A stretch of DNA of 64,000 bases from an uncultured Bacillaceae bacterium. GTDB taxonomy: Bacteria; Bacillota; Bacilli; Bacillales; Caldibacillaceae. The stretch covers positions 196,775 through 260,774 of the forward strand of contig CALGYZ010000054.1 in the NCBI GenBank assembly GCA_937934645.1, read 5' to 3'. Under the pieces are notes generated by a model that had not been told where the DNA came from, made no database searches, and saw nothing but the letters and a program-made list of their open reading frames with translations. The position numbers were made by a program, and so were the translations under genes. Position 1 is the stretch's first letter; every line of letters begins with the position of its first letter. Positions 25,845 to 35,004 of this stretch are shown here, one piece after another.

Positions 25845-27953
25845 ATGGAAAATGAGAAACGTACATTCTCCTTTGACTGGGCCGGACGCCCGTTAATAAT
25901 AGAAATCGGCCATATGGCCAAACAAGCGAACGGAGCTTGTCTGGTTCGTTATGGAGATAGTGCAGTTTTATGTACCGCAACAGCTTCGAAGGAACCCAAG
26001 CAAGTGGATTTCTTCCCGTTAACCGTGAATTATGAAGAAAGGTTATATTCCGTTGGAAAAATTCCGGGAGGGTTTATTAAAAGGGAAGGCAGACCGAGTG
26101 AGCAGGCGATCTTGTCAAGCCGTCTTATAGACCGGCCAATCCGTCCATTATTCCCGGAAGGATTTCGCAATGAAGTACAAGTCGTAAGCCTCGTCATGTC
26201 TGTTGACCAGGATTGTTCCACAGAACTTGCCGCCATGCTTGGCTCTTCCATAGCTTTATCAATTTCCGACATACCGTTTAACGGTCCAATTGCCGGTGTT
26301 ACAGTCGGAAGAGTTGACGGCAAGTTTGTCATTAATCCGACAGTTGAACAATCGGAAAAAAGCGATATGCATTTAACGGTGGCAGGGACAAAAGATGCCA
26401 TAAATATGGTTGAAGCTGGTGCGAATGAAGTGCCGGAAGAAGTAATGCTGGAAGCCATAATGTTCGGCCATGAGGAAATTAAACGCCTGATTGAATTTCA
26501 GGAAGAGATAGTTCAGGCAGTCGGCAAAGAAAAAATGGAAGTCGAGCTGTTTGAAATTGATCCTGAGATTGAAAGCCGTGTCAGGGAACTTTGTGAAAAA
26601 GATATTAAACAGGCTATACAAGTTCCTGAAAAACTGGCACGAGATGAAGCCATTGAAGATGTCAAAAACAGTGTATTGGAAATATATGAAGAAGAAGAAG
26701 CCGATGAAGACACGCTAAAACAAGTTAATACCGTTTTGGACAACCTTGTGAAAGAAGAAGTCAGAAGATTAATCACCGTTGAAAAAATACGGCCGGACGG
26801 CAGAAAAGCAGATGAAATCCGCCCGTTATATTCCGAGGTCGGCTTATTACCGAGAGCTCACGGTTCCGGCTTGTTTACGAGAGGTCAAACACAAGCACTG
26901 AGCGTTTGTACACTCGGGGCATTAGGTGATGTTCAGGTATTGGACGGATTGGGCCTAGAGGAATCTAAACGGTTTATGCACCACTATAATTTCCCGCCAT
27001 TCTCCGTAGGGGAAACAGGAAGAATCGGTGCACCGGGACGCAGGGAAATCGGTCATGGTGCATTAGGTGAAAGGGCTTTAGAACCGGTTATTCCGTCTGA
27101 AAGAGAGTTTCCATATACAATCCGCCTTGTTTCCGAGGTACTTGAATCCAACGGATCAACATCACAGGCAAGTATTTGCGGTTCAACGCTGGCTCTAATG
27201 GATGCCGGTGTACCAATCAAAGCTCCGGTTGCTGGAATTGCGATGGGGTTGGTGAAATCCGGCGATAATTATACAATATTAACTGATATTCAAGGTATGG
27301 AAGACCATTTGGGTGACATGGATTTCAAAGTTGCCGGAACATCGAAAGGCGTAACGGCATTGCAAATGGATATTAAAATCGAAGGCCTTTCTCGTGAAAT
27401 TTTGGAAGAAGCATTAATTCAAGCACGAAATGGCAGATTGCAAATTTTAGATCATATGTTAAAAACAATTTCCAAACCGCGGAAACAATTATCAAAATTT
27501 GCACCGAAAATATTATCTATGCAAATTAATCCGGATAAAATCGGTGATGTGATCGGACCAAGCGGTAAACAAGTTAAGAGAATCATCGAAGAAACTGGCG
27601 TAAAAATTGACATCGAACAAGACGGTATGATTTACATTTCTTCACCGGATACAGAAATGAACAAAAAGGCGCAAAAAATGATTGAAGAAATTGTAAAAGA
27701 TGTGGAAGTGGGCAAAGTTTATTTAGGTAAAGTCAAACGCATTGAAAAATTTGGCGCCTTCGTTGAAATATTTAACGGAAAAGACGGTCTTGTTCATATC
27801 TCGGAACTGGCTAAAGAAAGAGTTGGAAGAGTCGAAGACGTCGTTAAACCGGGTGATGAAATTTTAGTCAAAGTGACAGAAATTGACAAGCACGGCAGAA
27901 TTAATTTGTCACGTAAAGCTGTACTTCTTGATAAGCATCGTAAGAAAAAATAA
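25845..27953 (+). CDS. pnp: Polynucleotide phosphorylase
   Basis: 702 residues. PNPase degrades RNA 3' to 5' with phosphate, and in Bacillus it is the main mRNA exonuclease and a partner of RNase Y. Two RNase PH domains (VRYGDSAVLCTATASKEPK; RPDGRKADEIRPLYSEVGLLPR with GSGLFTRGQTQ) flank an all-alpha linker. A KH domain (IGDVIGPSGKQVKRIIEETG) and an S1 domain (VGKVYLGKVKRIEKFGAFVEI) end the protein. AAAGGAG precedes the ATG. Two hairpins follow the stop. Confidence 0.98.
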   Translation: MENEKRTFSFDWAGRPLIIEIGHMAKQANGACLVRYGDSAVLCTATASKEPKQVDFFPLTVNYEERLYSVGKIPGGFIKREGRPSEQAILSSRLIDRPIRPLFPEGFRNEVQVVSLVMSVDQDCSTELAAMLGSSIALSISDIPFNGPIAGVTVGRVDGKFVINPTVEQSEKSDMHLTVAGTKDAINMVEAGANEVPEEVMLEAIMFGHEEIKRLIEFQEEIVQAVGKEKMEVELFEIDPEIESRVRELCEKDIKQAIQVPEKLARDEAIEDVKNSVLEIYEEEEADEDTLKQVNTVLDNLVKEEVRRLITVEKIRPDGRKADEIRPLYSEVGLLPRAHGSGLFTRGQTQALSVCTLGALGDVQVLDGLGLEESKRFMHHYNFPPFSVGETGRIGAPGRREIGHGALGERALEPVIPSEREFPYTIRLVSEVLESNGSTSQASICGSTLALMDAGVPIKAPVAGIAMGLVKSGDNYTILTDIQGMEDHLGDMDFKVAGTSKGVTALQMDIKIEGLSREILEEALIQARNGRLQILDHMLKTISKPRKQLSKFAPKILSMQINPDKIGDVIGPSGKQVKRIIEETGVKIDIEQDGMIYISSPDTEMNKKAQKMIEEIVKDVEVGKVYLGKVKRIEKFGAFVEIFNGKDGLVHISELAKERVGRVEDVVKPGDEILVKVTEIDKHGRINLSRKAVLLDKHRKKK

Positions 27954-27958
27954 GCAAA

Positions 27959-28010
27959 AATATTCAAAGCACGGGGAATTGATTATTCAATTCAATCCGC
28001 TTTGAATATT
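27959..28010 (+). terminator. Long hairpin after pnp
   Basis: AATATTCAAAGC (27959-27970) pairs with GCTTTGAATATT (27999-28010), with an inner AATTGA/TCAATT stem. The following TTTCCTCCCTTT is a poor U-tract, so it may instead protect the mRNA 3' end. Confidence 0.6.
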
Positions 28011-28042
28011 TCCTCCCTTTACCATACTATTTTTTATGAAAT

Positions 28043-28072
28043 GGACTTTCTCGTCACGAGCAGGTCCTTTTT
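28043..28072 (+). terminator. Intrinsic terminator upstream of ylxY
   Basis: GGAC/GTCC and CTCGT/ACGAG stems around a one-base loop (with short internal loops), followed by TTTTT. Confidence 0.65.
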
Positions 28073-28147
28073 AATTTTTCCGGTGTTTCACTTCTGGCCT
28101 GCATACCTTGTCCCGTCTTTTCATAAGATGGGATAGGGGTGAAAATG

Positions 28148-29134
28148 ATGAAAAAATCTCTGTTCCGGAATCTGATTATATTTTTTGTCATTCCTGCAAT
28201 TGCTTTTTTAATCGTACAAAATCCGCTATCTGGCCAATATGTGGAAAAGCTGAAATCCGATGCAGTGGAAGTTTCTTTGACCAAGGATACCCTCATGTTG
28301 GAAATAGAACATCAAAAAGAACGTTATGAAGTACCTCCACAGGATGCAAAGATTGATAAAGTATGGAAAAAAATGCCCGGATATAATGGTTTGGAAGTCG
28401 ATGTGGAGGCATCCTATAACAAAATGAGGGAAGAGGGGATATTTGATGAGAATAAGTTAGTTTTTAAACAAATCCCCCCAAAGATCCATTTAAACAACCT
28501 TCCAGCTGCCCCCATTTTCCGCGGACACCCGGAAAAACCGATGGTAGCCCTTACGATCAATGTTGCCTGGGGAAATGAATACTTGTCTTCTATATTAACC
28601 ACATTAAAAAAGCACCAGGTACATGCGACTTTTTTTATTGAAGGGCGTTGGGCAAAGGAAAACCCGGAGCTCGTAAAAATGATTGCAGACGGTGGACATG
28701 AACTTGGTAACCATTCTTACAGCCATCCGAATATGAAAACGTTAAATAGTGACCGTATCCGTAATGAATTGAAAAAAACAAACGATATTATCAAGGCTGC
28801 AACCGATAAAACTCCAACACTGTTTGCTCCTCCCAGTGGAAGTTTTCGGGACGAGGTTGTAGAAATTGCGCATGAAATGAATATGGAAACGATTATGTGG
28901 ACAGTGGACACAATTGACTGGAGAAATCCAACACCTCATACATTATTAAACCGTGTCACAAAACAATTGCATAATGGTGCCATCATTTTGGCCCATCCGA
29001 CAAAAGCCACGGATCTGGCTTTGGATCAATTACTTGAAGAAATTAAAAAGCGGGGTTACCGGATCGGAACGGTGACAAATTTATTGGATGAAAAACGAAT
29101 AATAGATTTAAAAAATCATCATGATTCTGAATAA
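28148..29134 (+). CDS. ylxY: Polysaccharide deacetylase-like protein YlxY, NodB fold with altered catalytic site
   Basis: 328 residues from ATG at 28148, six bases after GGGGTG (ATG at 28145 is also possible). An N-terminal hydrophobic segment (about residues 4-24) suggests export or membrane anchoring. The NodB domain covers roughly 130-320. The usual first motif TFDDG reads TINVAWG, so the catalytic Asp pair is absent, while the second motif H-S-x2-H (GHELGNHSYSHPNM) is retained. YlxY of B. subtilis has the same alteration as far as I recall. It is probably a non-canonical or inactive deacetylase. Its position between pnp and mlpA is conserved. Confidence 0.85.
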   Translation: MKKSLFRNLIIFFVIPAIAFLIVQNPLSGQYVEKLKSDAVEVSLTKDTLMLEIEHQKERYEVPPQDAKIDKVWKKMPGYNGLEVDVEASYNKMREEGIFDENKLVFKQIPPKIHLNNLPAAPIFRGHPEKPMVALTINVAWGNEYLSSILTTLKKHQVHATFFIEGRWAKENPELVKMIADGGHELGNHSYSHPNMKTLNSDRIRNELKKTNDIIKAATDKTPTLFAPPSGSFRDEVVEIAHEMNMETIMWTVDTIDWRNPTPHTLLNRVTKQLHNGAIILAHPTKATDLALDQLLEEIKKRGYRIGTVTNLLDEKRIIDLKNHHDSE

Positions 29135-29210
29135 CTTTTGGAATTACCAATATTTCAAACATGAAAATTGTATCAAGAAACAGAGAAAACATAAATAGGA
29201 GGAACATCCC

Positions 29211-30449
29211 TTGATAAAAAAATATACATGTCAAAACGGCGTACGTATTGTGCTCGAAAAAATCCCCTCCGTCCGGTCTGTGGCTATCGGAATTTGGATC
29301 AGAGCTGGCTCACGATACGAAGCCCCGGAGCTGAACGGTGTTTCTCATTTTTTGGAACACATGCTGTTTAAAGGAACGAAAACCAGAACAGCACAAGATA
29401 TAGCCGAAACGTTTGACCGCATAGGCGGCCAAGTTAATGCTTTCACCTCCAAGGAATATACATGTTATTATGCAAAAGTTCTTGATACGCATGCCGGAGA
29501 AGCGTTGGAAGTGCTCCACGATATGTTTTTCCATTCTGTTTTTGATGATAATGAATTAATGAAAGAAAAAAGTGTGGTCCTTGAGGAAATAAAAATGTAT
29601 GAAGATACTCCGGATGATCACGTACATGATCTCCTCAGCAAAGCAATTTTCGGTGATCATCCAATCGGTTTTCCGATTTTGGGAACTGAAGAGACTTTAC
29701 AGACATTTTCAGGTGATGTTTTAAGATCTTATATGGAAAAAATGTATACTCCGGAAAATGTTGTCATATCCGTTGCGGGTAATATTGATGAAACATTTAT
29801 TAAAGAAATTGAAAAATATTTCGGCTCCTTTGAAGGCGGAAAAGGAAATATACATACGGAAGCACCGTCATTTCATCAGTATAAATTGACCCGTAAAAAG
29901 GATACGGAGCAGGCACATTTATGTTTAGGCTTTGAAGGATTGCCCTTTGGACATAAAGATATCTATTCCTTAATTATTGCCAATAATATTCTGGGCGGAA
30001 GTATGAGCAGCAGGCTGTTTCAGGAAGTACGTGAAAAAAGAGGTCTAGCCTATTCCGTGTATTCTTACCATTCTTCTTTTGAAGATTGCGGATACATTGC
30101 CGTATACGCCGGTACGGGAAAAGAACAGCTGCCATCATTATTTGAAACAATTCAGGAAACGATTGAACAATTCGTGAGCAACGGAATCACCGACAAAGAA
30201 ATATCGAACAGCAAAGAACAATTAAAAGGAAATTTAATGCTGGGACTTGAAGGTACGAACAGCCGGATGAGCAGGAATGGAAAAAATGAATTACTATTGA
30301 AAAAACACCGGACTTTGGATGAAGTGATTCATTTAATTGATTCTGTAAAAAAAGAGGATGTCAATGAATTGATTCAAAATATTTTTTCCAAGGAAAGCGC
30401 CGTTGCGTTAATTAGTCCGGATGGAAATCTTGCCAGCTTGAAAAAGTAG
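29211..30449 (+). CDS. mlpA: M16 family zinc protease MlpA (YmxG)
   Basis: 412 residues starting at TTG, after AGGAGG. The inverted zinc motif HxxEH is intact as HFLEH at residues 46-50, with the distal Glu expected in the KEKSVVLEEIKMYED segment. The C-terminal half carries the GGSMSSRLFQEVREKRGLAYSVYSY motif (R/Y pair) of active M16 peptidases. It is therefore likely active, and cytoplasmic as there is no signal peptide. The physiological substrate is not certain. Lies between ylxY and ymxH as in B. subtilis. Confidence 0.94.
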   Translation: MIKKYTCQNGVRIVLEKIPSVRSVAIGIWIRAGSRYEAPELNGVSHFLEHMLFKGTKTRTAQDIAETFDRIGGQVNAFTSKEYTCYYAKVLDTHAGEALEVLHDMFFHSVFDDNELMKEKSVVLEEIKMYEDTPDDHVHDLLSKAIFGDHPIGFPILGTEETLQTFSGDVLRSYMEKMYTPENVVISVAGNIDETFIKEIEKYFGSFEGGKGNIHTEAPSFHQYKLTRKKDTEQAHLCLGFEGLPFGHKDIYSLIIANNILGGSMSSRLFQEVREKRGLAYSVYSYHSSFEDCGYIAVYAGTGKEQLPSLFETIQETIEQFVSNGITDKEISNSKEQLKGNLMLGLEGTNSRMSRNGKNELLLKKHRTLDEVIHLIDSVKKEDVNELIQNIFSKESAVALISPDGNLASLKK

Positions 30450-30556
30450 GGTACTTTTATAGTAAAAACGACCATAAGCCCGCCTGTCCAACCTTCTAAA
30501 TTTTCAATTACCTTAATACATTAGTTATAAGAAGGACAGGAAAGGGTGAGAATACG

Positions 30557-30808
30557 TTGCGTTTAAGTGAGCTCGGAGGTAAAGAAATCGTTGATGTTAA
30601 AAGAGCGGAAAGACTTGGCGTACTGGGACAAGCAGACTTGGAAATTAATGAACAAACCGGTCAAATCATCGCATTGATTATTCCGACCGGCAAATGGTTC
30701 CAATTTCGTAAACAATCGGGTGAAATCCGTGTTCCATGGAAATATATTAAAAAAATCGGGACAGATATGATCATCATTGATTTTCCTGAGGGTGAGTACA
30801 AGGATTAA
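30557..30808 (+). CDS. ymxH: PRC-barrel protein YmxH (YlmC/YmxH family)
   Basis: 83 residues from TTG, six bases after GGGTGAG. The whole protein is one PRC-barrel-like domain: MRLSELGGKEIVDVKRAERL, LEINEQTGQIIALIIP, and IRVPWKYIKKIGTDMIIID. Members of this family are linked to sporulation in Firmicutes, and it lies directly upstream of the dipicolinate synthase genes. Biochemical role unknown. A terminator follows. Confidence 0.9.
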   Translation: MRLSELGGKEIVDVKRAERLGVLGQADLEINEQTGQIIALIIPTGKWFQFRKQSGEIRVPWKYIKKIGTDMIIIDFPEGEYKD

Positions 30809-30831
30809 AAAATGCATAATGATCTAAGCGG

Positions 30832-30862
30832 CTCTGTAACTTTTCGTTGCAGAGTTTTTTTT
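30832..30862 (+). terminator. Intrinsic terminator after ymxH
   Basis: CTCTGTAAC pairs with GTTGCAGAG (one G-U) around TTTTC, then eight T residues. Confidence 0.88.
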
Positions 30863-30899
30863 GTTTGTTTCGACTCGGCTTTCCGGCCGGATAATTCAC

Positions 30900-30925
30900 A
30901 CAAAATTCCGCCTTGACATAAGATA
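30900..30925 (+). promoter_or_regulatory. Sigma-K-like promoter of dpaAB
   Basis: CATAAGATA (30917-30925) matches the sigma-K -10 consensus CATAnnnTA, and an AC dinucleotide (30900-30901) lies 15 bases upstream, as expected for the sigma-K -35. The operon (spoVF) is sigma-K dependent in B. subtilis. TTGACA (30913-30918) overlaps, but has no -10 at 17 bases. Confidence 0.62.
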
Positions 30926-30981
30926 AAAAGGAACTGAATGCTGAGTATGTGAAACTGCTTTAAAGTGGGTGAATTCCTTAC

Positions 30982-31902
30982 ATGTTATCCGGCTTACAAA
31001 TTGTTGTCATGGGCGGTGACGCCAGACAAATCGAAGTGATCCGCAGATTAAGTGAATTAAACGCAAAACTGTTTCTGATCGGATTTGAACAATTGGATCA
31101 TTCTTTTCCTGGAGTGGTTAAGGAAAAAATAGACGGAATTGAATGGAAACACGTCGATGCGATATTGTTGCCGGTCGCAGGAACAGACACAAACGGGGAA
31201 ATCGAGACGATCTTTTCAAATGAAACGATTCATTTAACTGAAGCGGTATTAATACAAACCCCCGATCATTGCACGGTTTACTCAGGAATAGCTAATGAAT
31301 ATTTAACAAGTATCACAAACAAGGCGAACCGGAAATTAATACTTTTATTCGATCGTAATGATGTTGCCATATACAACTCGATTCCGACAGTGGAAGGTGT
31401 TTTAATGCTGGTTATTCAAAACACGGATATTACTATTCACAATTCAAAAACAGTTGTTTTGGGATTTGGAAGAAATGGAATGACGATTTCCCGGGTCTTC
31501 CGGGATTTGGGAGCAAAAGTAAAGGTAGGAGCAAGGAAAGCTGAACATCTGGCAAGAATTGATGAGATGGGATTAGAACCGTTTCATATCAGCAAGCTGA
31601 AACATGTTGTAAAGGATGCCGACATTGTTATTAATACGATACCCCATTTAATCATCACCGAAGAAGTCATCTCCAATATGCCCCATCATACCCTCATTGT
31701 TGACATTGCTTCTAAACCTGGGGGAACAGACTTCCGTTATGCGGAAAAGCGTGGTATCAAGGCCATTTTAACCCCGAGCCTTCCGGGAATTGTTGCACCG
31801 AAAACAGCTGGAAAGATACTGGCTAATGTTCTCACTGAACTGTTTACTGGTGATTTAATAAAAAGAAAGGAGAAAAAAGCTGATCATGGACGTGAAAAAT
31901 AA
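30982..31902 (+). CDS. dpaA: Dipicolinate synthase subunit A
   Basis: 306 residues. With DpaB it oxidises the dihydrodipicolinate produced by DapA to dipicolinic acid in the mother cell during sporulation. Features: GGDARQIEVIRRLSELNA near the start, VLGFGRNGMTISRVFRDLGAKV (nucleotide-binding Rossmann loop, about 155-175), and SLPGIVAPKTAGKILANV at the C-terminus. GTGGGTGA precedes the ATG. It overlaps dpaB by 17 bases. Also known as spoVFA. Confidence 0.96.
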   Translation: MLSGLQIVVMGGDARQIEVIRRLSELNAKLFLIGFEQLDHSFPGVVKEKIDGIEWKHVDAILLPVAGTDTNGEIETIFSNETIHLTEAVLIQTPDHCTVYSGIANEYLTSITNKANRKLILLFDRNDVAIYNSIPTVEGVLMLVIQNTDITIHNSKTVVLGFGRNGMTISRVFRDLGAKVKVGARKAEHLARIDEMGLEPFHISKLKHVVKDADIVINTIPHLIITEEVISNMPHHTLIVDIASKPGGTDFRYAEKRGIKAILTPSLPGIVAPKTAGKILANVLTELFTGDLIKRKEKKADHGREK

Positions 31903-32479
31903 AAGGATCGGTTTTGGATTAACGGGTTCCCATTGCACATATGATCAAGTGCTTCCAGAAATTGTCAAGCTCGTGGAACATGGTGCGGAGGTTATTCCCA
32001 TTGTCACATGGACTGTGAAAAATACAACAACACGTTTCGGAGCAGGGGCAGAATGGATTGACAAGATCGAAAAGATTACGGGAAAAAAAGTGATAGACAC
32101 GATTGTTGATGCAGAACCCCTGGGACCGAAGTATCCTCTCGATTGTATGGTCATTGCACCGCTTACCGGAAATTCCATGAGCAAGCTCGCCAATGCATTA
32201 ACGGATTCACCGGTTTTAATGGCGGCTAAAGCAACGATGCGCAATCACCGTCCTGTTGTGCTCGGGATTTCAACCAATGACGCACTCGGGCTGAACGGTG
32301 TTAACTTAATGAGATTAATGGCTGCCAAAGATATTTATTTTGTTCCGTTTGGCCAGGATGATCCATTAAAAAAACCGAAGTCCATGGTTGCCGATATGAC
32401 ACAAATTCTCAAGACAGTCGAATATGCCTTGGAAGGAAAACAATTACAACCTGTTATTATTGAAAGAAAACAGCAATAA
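31886..32479 (+). CDS. dpaB: Dipicolinate synthase subunit B
   Basis: 197 residues, a flavoprotein-like subunit of the HFCD type. Motifs: RIGFGLTGSHCTYDQVLPEI, CMVIAPLTGNSMSKLANALTDSPVL in parts, and LGISTNDALGLNGVNLMRL. It starts inside the end of dpaA, next to AAAGGAG, and so is translationally coupled. DapA, encoded 2.5 kb downstream, supplies the substrate. Also known as spoVFB. Confidence 0.96.
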   Translation: MDVKNKRIGFGLTGSHCTYDQVLPEIVKLVEHGAEVIPIVTWTVKNTTTRFGAGAEWIDKIEKITGKKVIDTIVDAEPLGPKYPLDCMVIAPLTGNSMSKLANALTDSPVLMAAKATMRNHRPVVLGISTNDALGLNGVNLMRLMAAKDIYFVPFGQDDPLKKPKSMVADMTQILKTVEYALEGKQLQPVIIERKQQ

Positions 32480-32524
32480 TAATTGCAGTTTTTGCGAAAA
32501 TATTATTTATATTTTTATAGAGTA

Positions 32525-32533
32525 TGATAAAAT
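32525..32533 (+). promoter_or_regulatory. Candidate extended -10 promoter of asd-dapG-dapA
   Basis: TGaTAAAAT is an extended -10; no convincing -35 is seen. It lies in the 167-base dpaB-asd gap, upstream of the terminator-like hairpin annotated next. Confidence 0.4.
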
Positions 32534-32552
32534 AAAGGTTAAATGGAAAACA

Positions 32553-32598
32553 CGGAATTCGTGTAACGGGATTTCGAAATAATTCGATTCCCTTTTTT
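32553..32598 (+). terminator. Terminator-like double hairpin in the asd leader
   Basis: ACACG/CGTGT flank GAATT in the first hairpin. The second has GGGA/TCCC and TCGAA/TTCGA arms with small bulges, then six T residues. It either ends dpaAB transcription or acts as an attenuator for asd if the upstream promoter is used. Confidence 0.6.
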
Positions 32599-32646
32599 AA
32601 ATGATTTTGAACGATAATTGGCAAAAAATTGGAAGGGGTTATAATA

Positions 32647-33693
32647 ATGGCAAATCATGGTTACCATGTCGCAGTCGTCGGTGCTACTGGAGCAGTAGGG
32701 GAAAAAATCATCAACACTTTGATTGAAAGGGATTTTCCCGTTGATAAAATAACATTACTCTCATCTGCACGTTCTGCCGGTAAAGAAATACCGTTCAAGG
32801 GAGAAATGATCACGGTACAAGAAGCAAAACCGGAAAGCTTTGAAGGAGTAGACATCGCCTTTTTCTCTGCGGGCGGCAGTGTTTCGAGAAAACTGGCCAA
32901 GGAAGCTGTTGCACGGGGTGCAGTTGTAGTCGATAATACAAGTGCCTTCCGGATGGATCCGGGTGTACCTTTAATTGTTCCGGAAGTCAATGAGAATGAT
33001 TTAAAGCAACATCAGGGGATTATCGCTAACCCGAACTGTTCCACAATTCAAATGGTCGTCGCCCTGGAACCAATCCGGAAAAAATTCGGTCTTAAAAGAG
33101 TAATCGTTTCAACATATCAAGCGGTAAGCGGAGCCGGACAGCCTGCCATTGATGAAATGTATGAACAAACAAAAGCCGTTATAGAAAATAAGGATGTCAA
33201 AGCAGAAATTTTACCTGTTAAAAGCGATAAAAAACATTATCAAATTGCTTTTAATGCAATCCCGCAAATCGATGTATTTGAGGATAACGGATTTACTTTT
33301 GAAGAAATGAAAATGATTAATGAAACGAAAAAAATTATGCATCTGCCTGATTTACAAATTGCTGCAACTTGTGTCCGTCTCCCGATTGAAATCGGGCATT
33401 CCGAATCGGTATACTTTGAAACGGAAAAAGAAGCGGACACTGAGGAAATCAGAAATGTTCTGTCTGCAGCGCCGGGCGTTGTCGTTGAAGACAACCCGGA
33501 TGAACAGATTTATCCTATGCCTGTAGATTGCGCCGGAAAAAAAGATGTTTTTGTAGGAAGAATCAGAAAGGATTTGGATGTGAATAAAGGTTTCCATATG
33601 TGGGTCGTTTCGGATAACTTATTAAAGGGAGCGGCCTGGAATACGGTGCAAATTGCGGAAAGCTTAATCCGTCTGAATCTGCTTAACAAATAG
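32647..33693 (+). CDS. asd: Aspartate-semialdehyde dehydrogenase
   Basis: 348 residues from ATG at 32647, eight bases after GGAAGGGG. It reduces aspartyl phosphate to the semialdehyde, feeding lysine/DAP, threonine and methionine. The NADP loop GATGAVGEKI is at the N-terminus, the catalytic Cys is C131 in IIANPNCSTIQM, and the C-terminal substrate-binding histidine segment IEIGHSESVYFE is present. It is followed by dapG and dapA in a tight operon. Confidence 0.97.
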   Translation: MANHGYHVAVVGATGAVGEKIINTLIERDFPVDKITLLSSARSAGKEIPFKGEMITVQEAKPESFEGVDIAFFSAGGSVSRKLAKEAVARGAVVVDNTSAFRMDPGVPLIVPEVNENDLKQHQGIIANPNCSTIQMVVALEPIRKKFGLKRVIVSTYQAVSGAGQPAIDEMYEQTKAVIENKDVKAEILPVKSDKKHYQIAFNAIPQIDVFEDNGFTFEEMKMINETKKIMHLPDLQIAATCVRLPIEIGHSESVYFETEKEADTEEIRNVLSAAPGVVVEDNPDEQIYPMPVDCAGKKDVFVGRIRKDLDVNKGFHMWVVSDNLLKGAAWNTVQIAESLIRLNLLNK

Positions 33694-33721
33694 TGATAAT
33701 CAAACTGGGTTGGGGTGACAG

Positions 33722-34999
33722 ATGAATAAAATTATCGTCCAAAAATTCGGCGGCACTTCAGTGGCTACGAAGGAAAGCCGCCTTCACGCTTTAAAACATG
33801 TGAAAAAAGCTGTAGAAGAAGGGTTGAAAACTGTTGTCGTAGTCTCTGCCATGGGAAGGAAAGGAGATCCGTATGCAACGGATACCCTTTTGTCCCTTGT
33901 GGGCGGTAGCCGTACACGTTTACCAAAAAGAGAACAGGATTTACTTATGTCCTGCGGTGAAATTATTTCATCCGTCGTTTTTACAGATATGTTGATCGAA
34001 AACGGAATTTCCGCAACAAGCCTGACCGGATATCAGGCGGGGTTCCGGACAAACAACGATTATACCAATGCAAAAATTCTTGATGTCGATACGAAACGGA
34101 TTTTGGAAGAATTCAAACAACACGATGTTGTCGTTGTTGCCGGATTTCAGGGCATGGCAAAAAATGGTGATGTGACAACGATCGGCCGCGGCGGCAGTGA
34201 TACAACAGCAGCTGCCCTTGGTGCAGCATTGCAGGCAGAGTGGATCGATATATTCACCGATGTGGAAGGTGTGATGACTGCCGATCCCAAGCTGGCGGAC
34301 AAGGCACGCCCCTTGTCGGTTGTGACGTACAATGAAATCAGTAACCTTGCTTACCAGGGTGCAAAAGTAATCCATCCGCGGGCAGTTGAAATTGCGATGC
34401 AGGGGGACGTGCCGATCCGGATCCGGTCCACATATTCCGATTCCAAAGGGACGTTGGTAACAAAACTGTCCCGAATGAAACGGGGTACGGATGTTAAGGA
34501 AAGACTTGTAACTGGAATTGCCTATGTTCCCAATATTACACAAATAAAGGTAAGCGCAAAAGAGAATCATTATGATTTGCAGGTTGACGTTTTTAAAGCG
34601 ATGGCGAACAATCAAATATCCGTGGACTTTATAAACATTTCCCCTAATGAAGTTGTTTACACGGTACATGATAACGTTGCGGACCAGGCTGAACAGGCTT
34701 TAAGAGCAGCCGGTTATGCGCCCCGCATGGAGAAAAATTGCGCCAAAGTGTCTGTTGTCGGTGCGGGAATTACCGGAGTGCCCGGAGTGGCCTCCCGGAT
34801 TGTAACAGCTCTATCGGAACGCGGAATCCGTATCTTGCAATCTGCAGATAGTTATACGACAATTTGGGTACTGGTAAAAAAAGAGGATTTAAAAGAAGCG
34901 GTCAATGCCCTGCATGATGCATTTCAACTGGATCAGGAAGACAGGGCAGTCGAAGCAATTGATGAAAAAAGCAAATTTATTAATGAATCAGGGGAGTGA
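33722..34999 (+). CDS. dapG: Aspartate kinase I (diaminopimelate-sensitive type)
   Basis: 425 residues. It phosphorylates aspartate. The catalytic N-terminus shows VQKFGGTSVA, VVVVSAMGRKGDPYATD, SCGEIISSV and the GRGGSDTTAAALGAAL motif. Two ACT domains cover the last 150 residues. Order and similarity correspond to B. subtilis DapG, which responds to meso-DAP rather than lysine; that regulatory property is inference here. GGGGTGAC precedes the ATG. It overlaps the ribosome binding region of dapA. Confidence 0.95.
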   Translation: MNKIIVQKFGGTSVATKESRLHALKHVKKAVEEGLKTVVVVSAMGRKGDPYATDTLLSLVGGSRTRLPKREQDLLMSCGEIISSVVFTDMLIENGISATSLTGYQAGFRTNNDYTNAKILDVDTKRILEEFKQHDVVVVAGFQGMAKNGDVTTIGRGGSDTTAAALGAALQAEWIDIFTDVEGVMTADPKLADKARPLSVVTYNEISNLAYQGAKVIHPRAVEIAMQGDVPIRIRSTYSDSKGTLVTKLSRMKRGTDVKERLVTGIAYVPNITQIKVSAKENHYDLQVDVFKAMANNQISVDFINISPNEVVYTVHDNVADQAEQALRAAGYAPRMEKNCAKVSVVGAGITGVPGVASRIVTALSERGIRILQSADSYTTIWVLVKKEDLKEAVNALHDAFQLDQEDRAVEAIDEKSKFINESGE

Positions 35000-35004
35000 A
35001 TACA

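Noticed and set aside
30913..30918. Sigma-A promoter at TTGACA before dpaA
   Set aside because: No -10-like hexamer at 16-18 bases; the sigma-K reading explains the site better.
32480..32646. Lysine riboswitch before asd
   Set aside because: The gap is too short and lacks the five-helix L-box layout.
34996..35004. GTG at 34996 as dapA start, giving a four-base overlap with dapG
   Set aside because: It abuts the Shine-Dalgarno, whereas GTG at 35005 has proper spacing and gives the family length.
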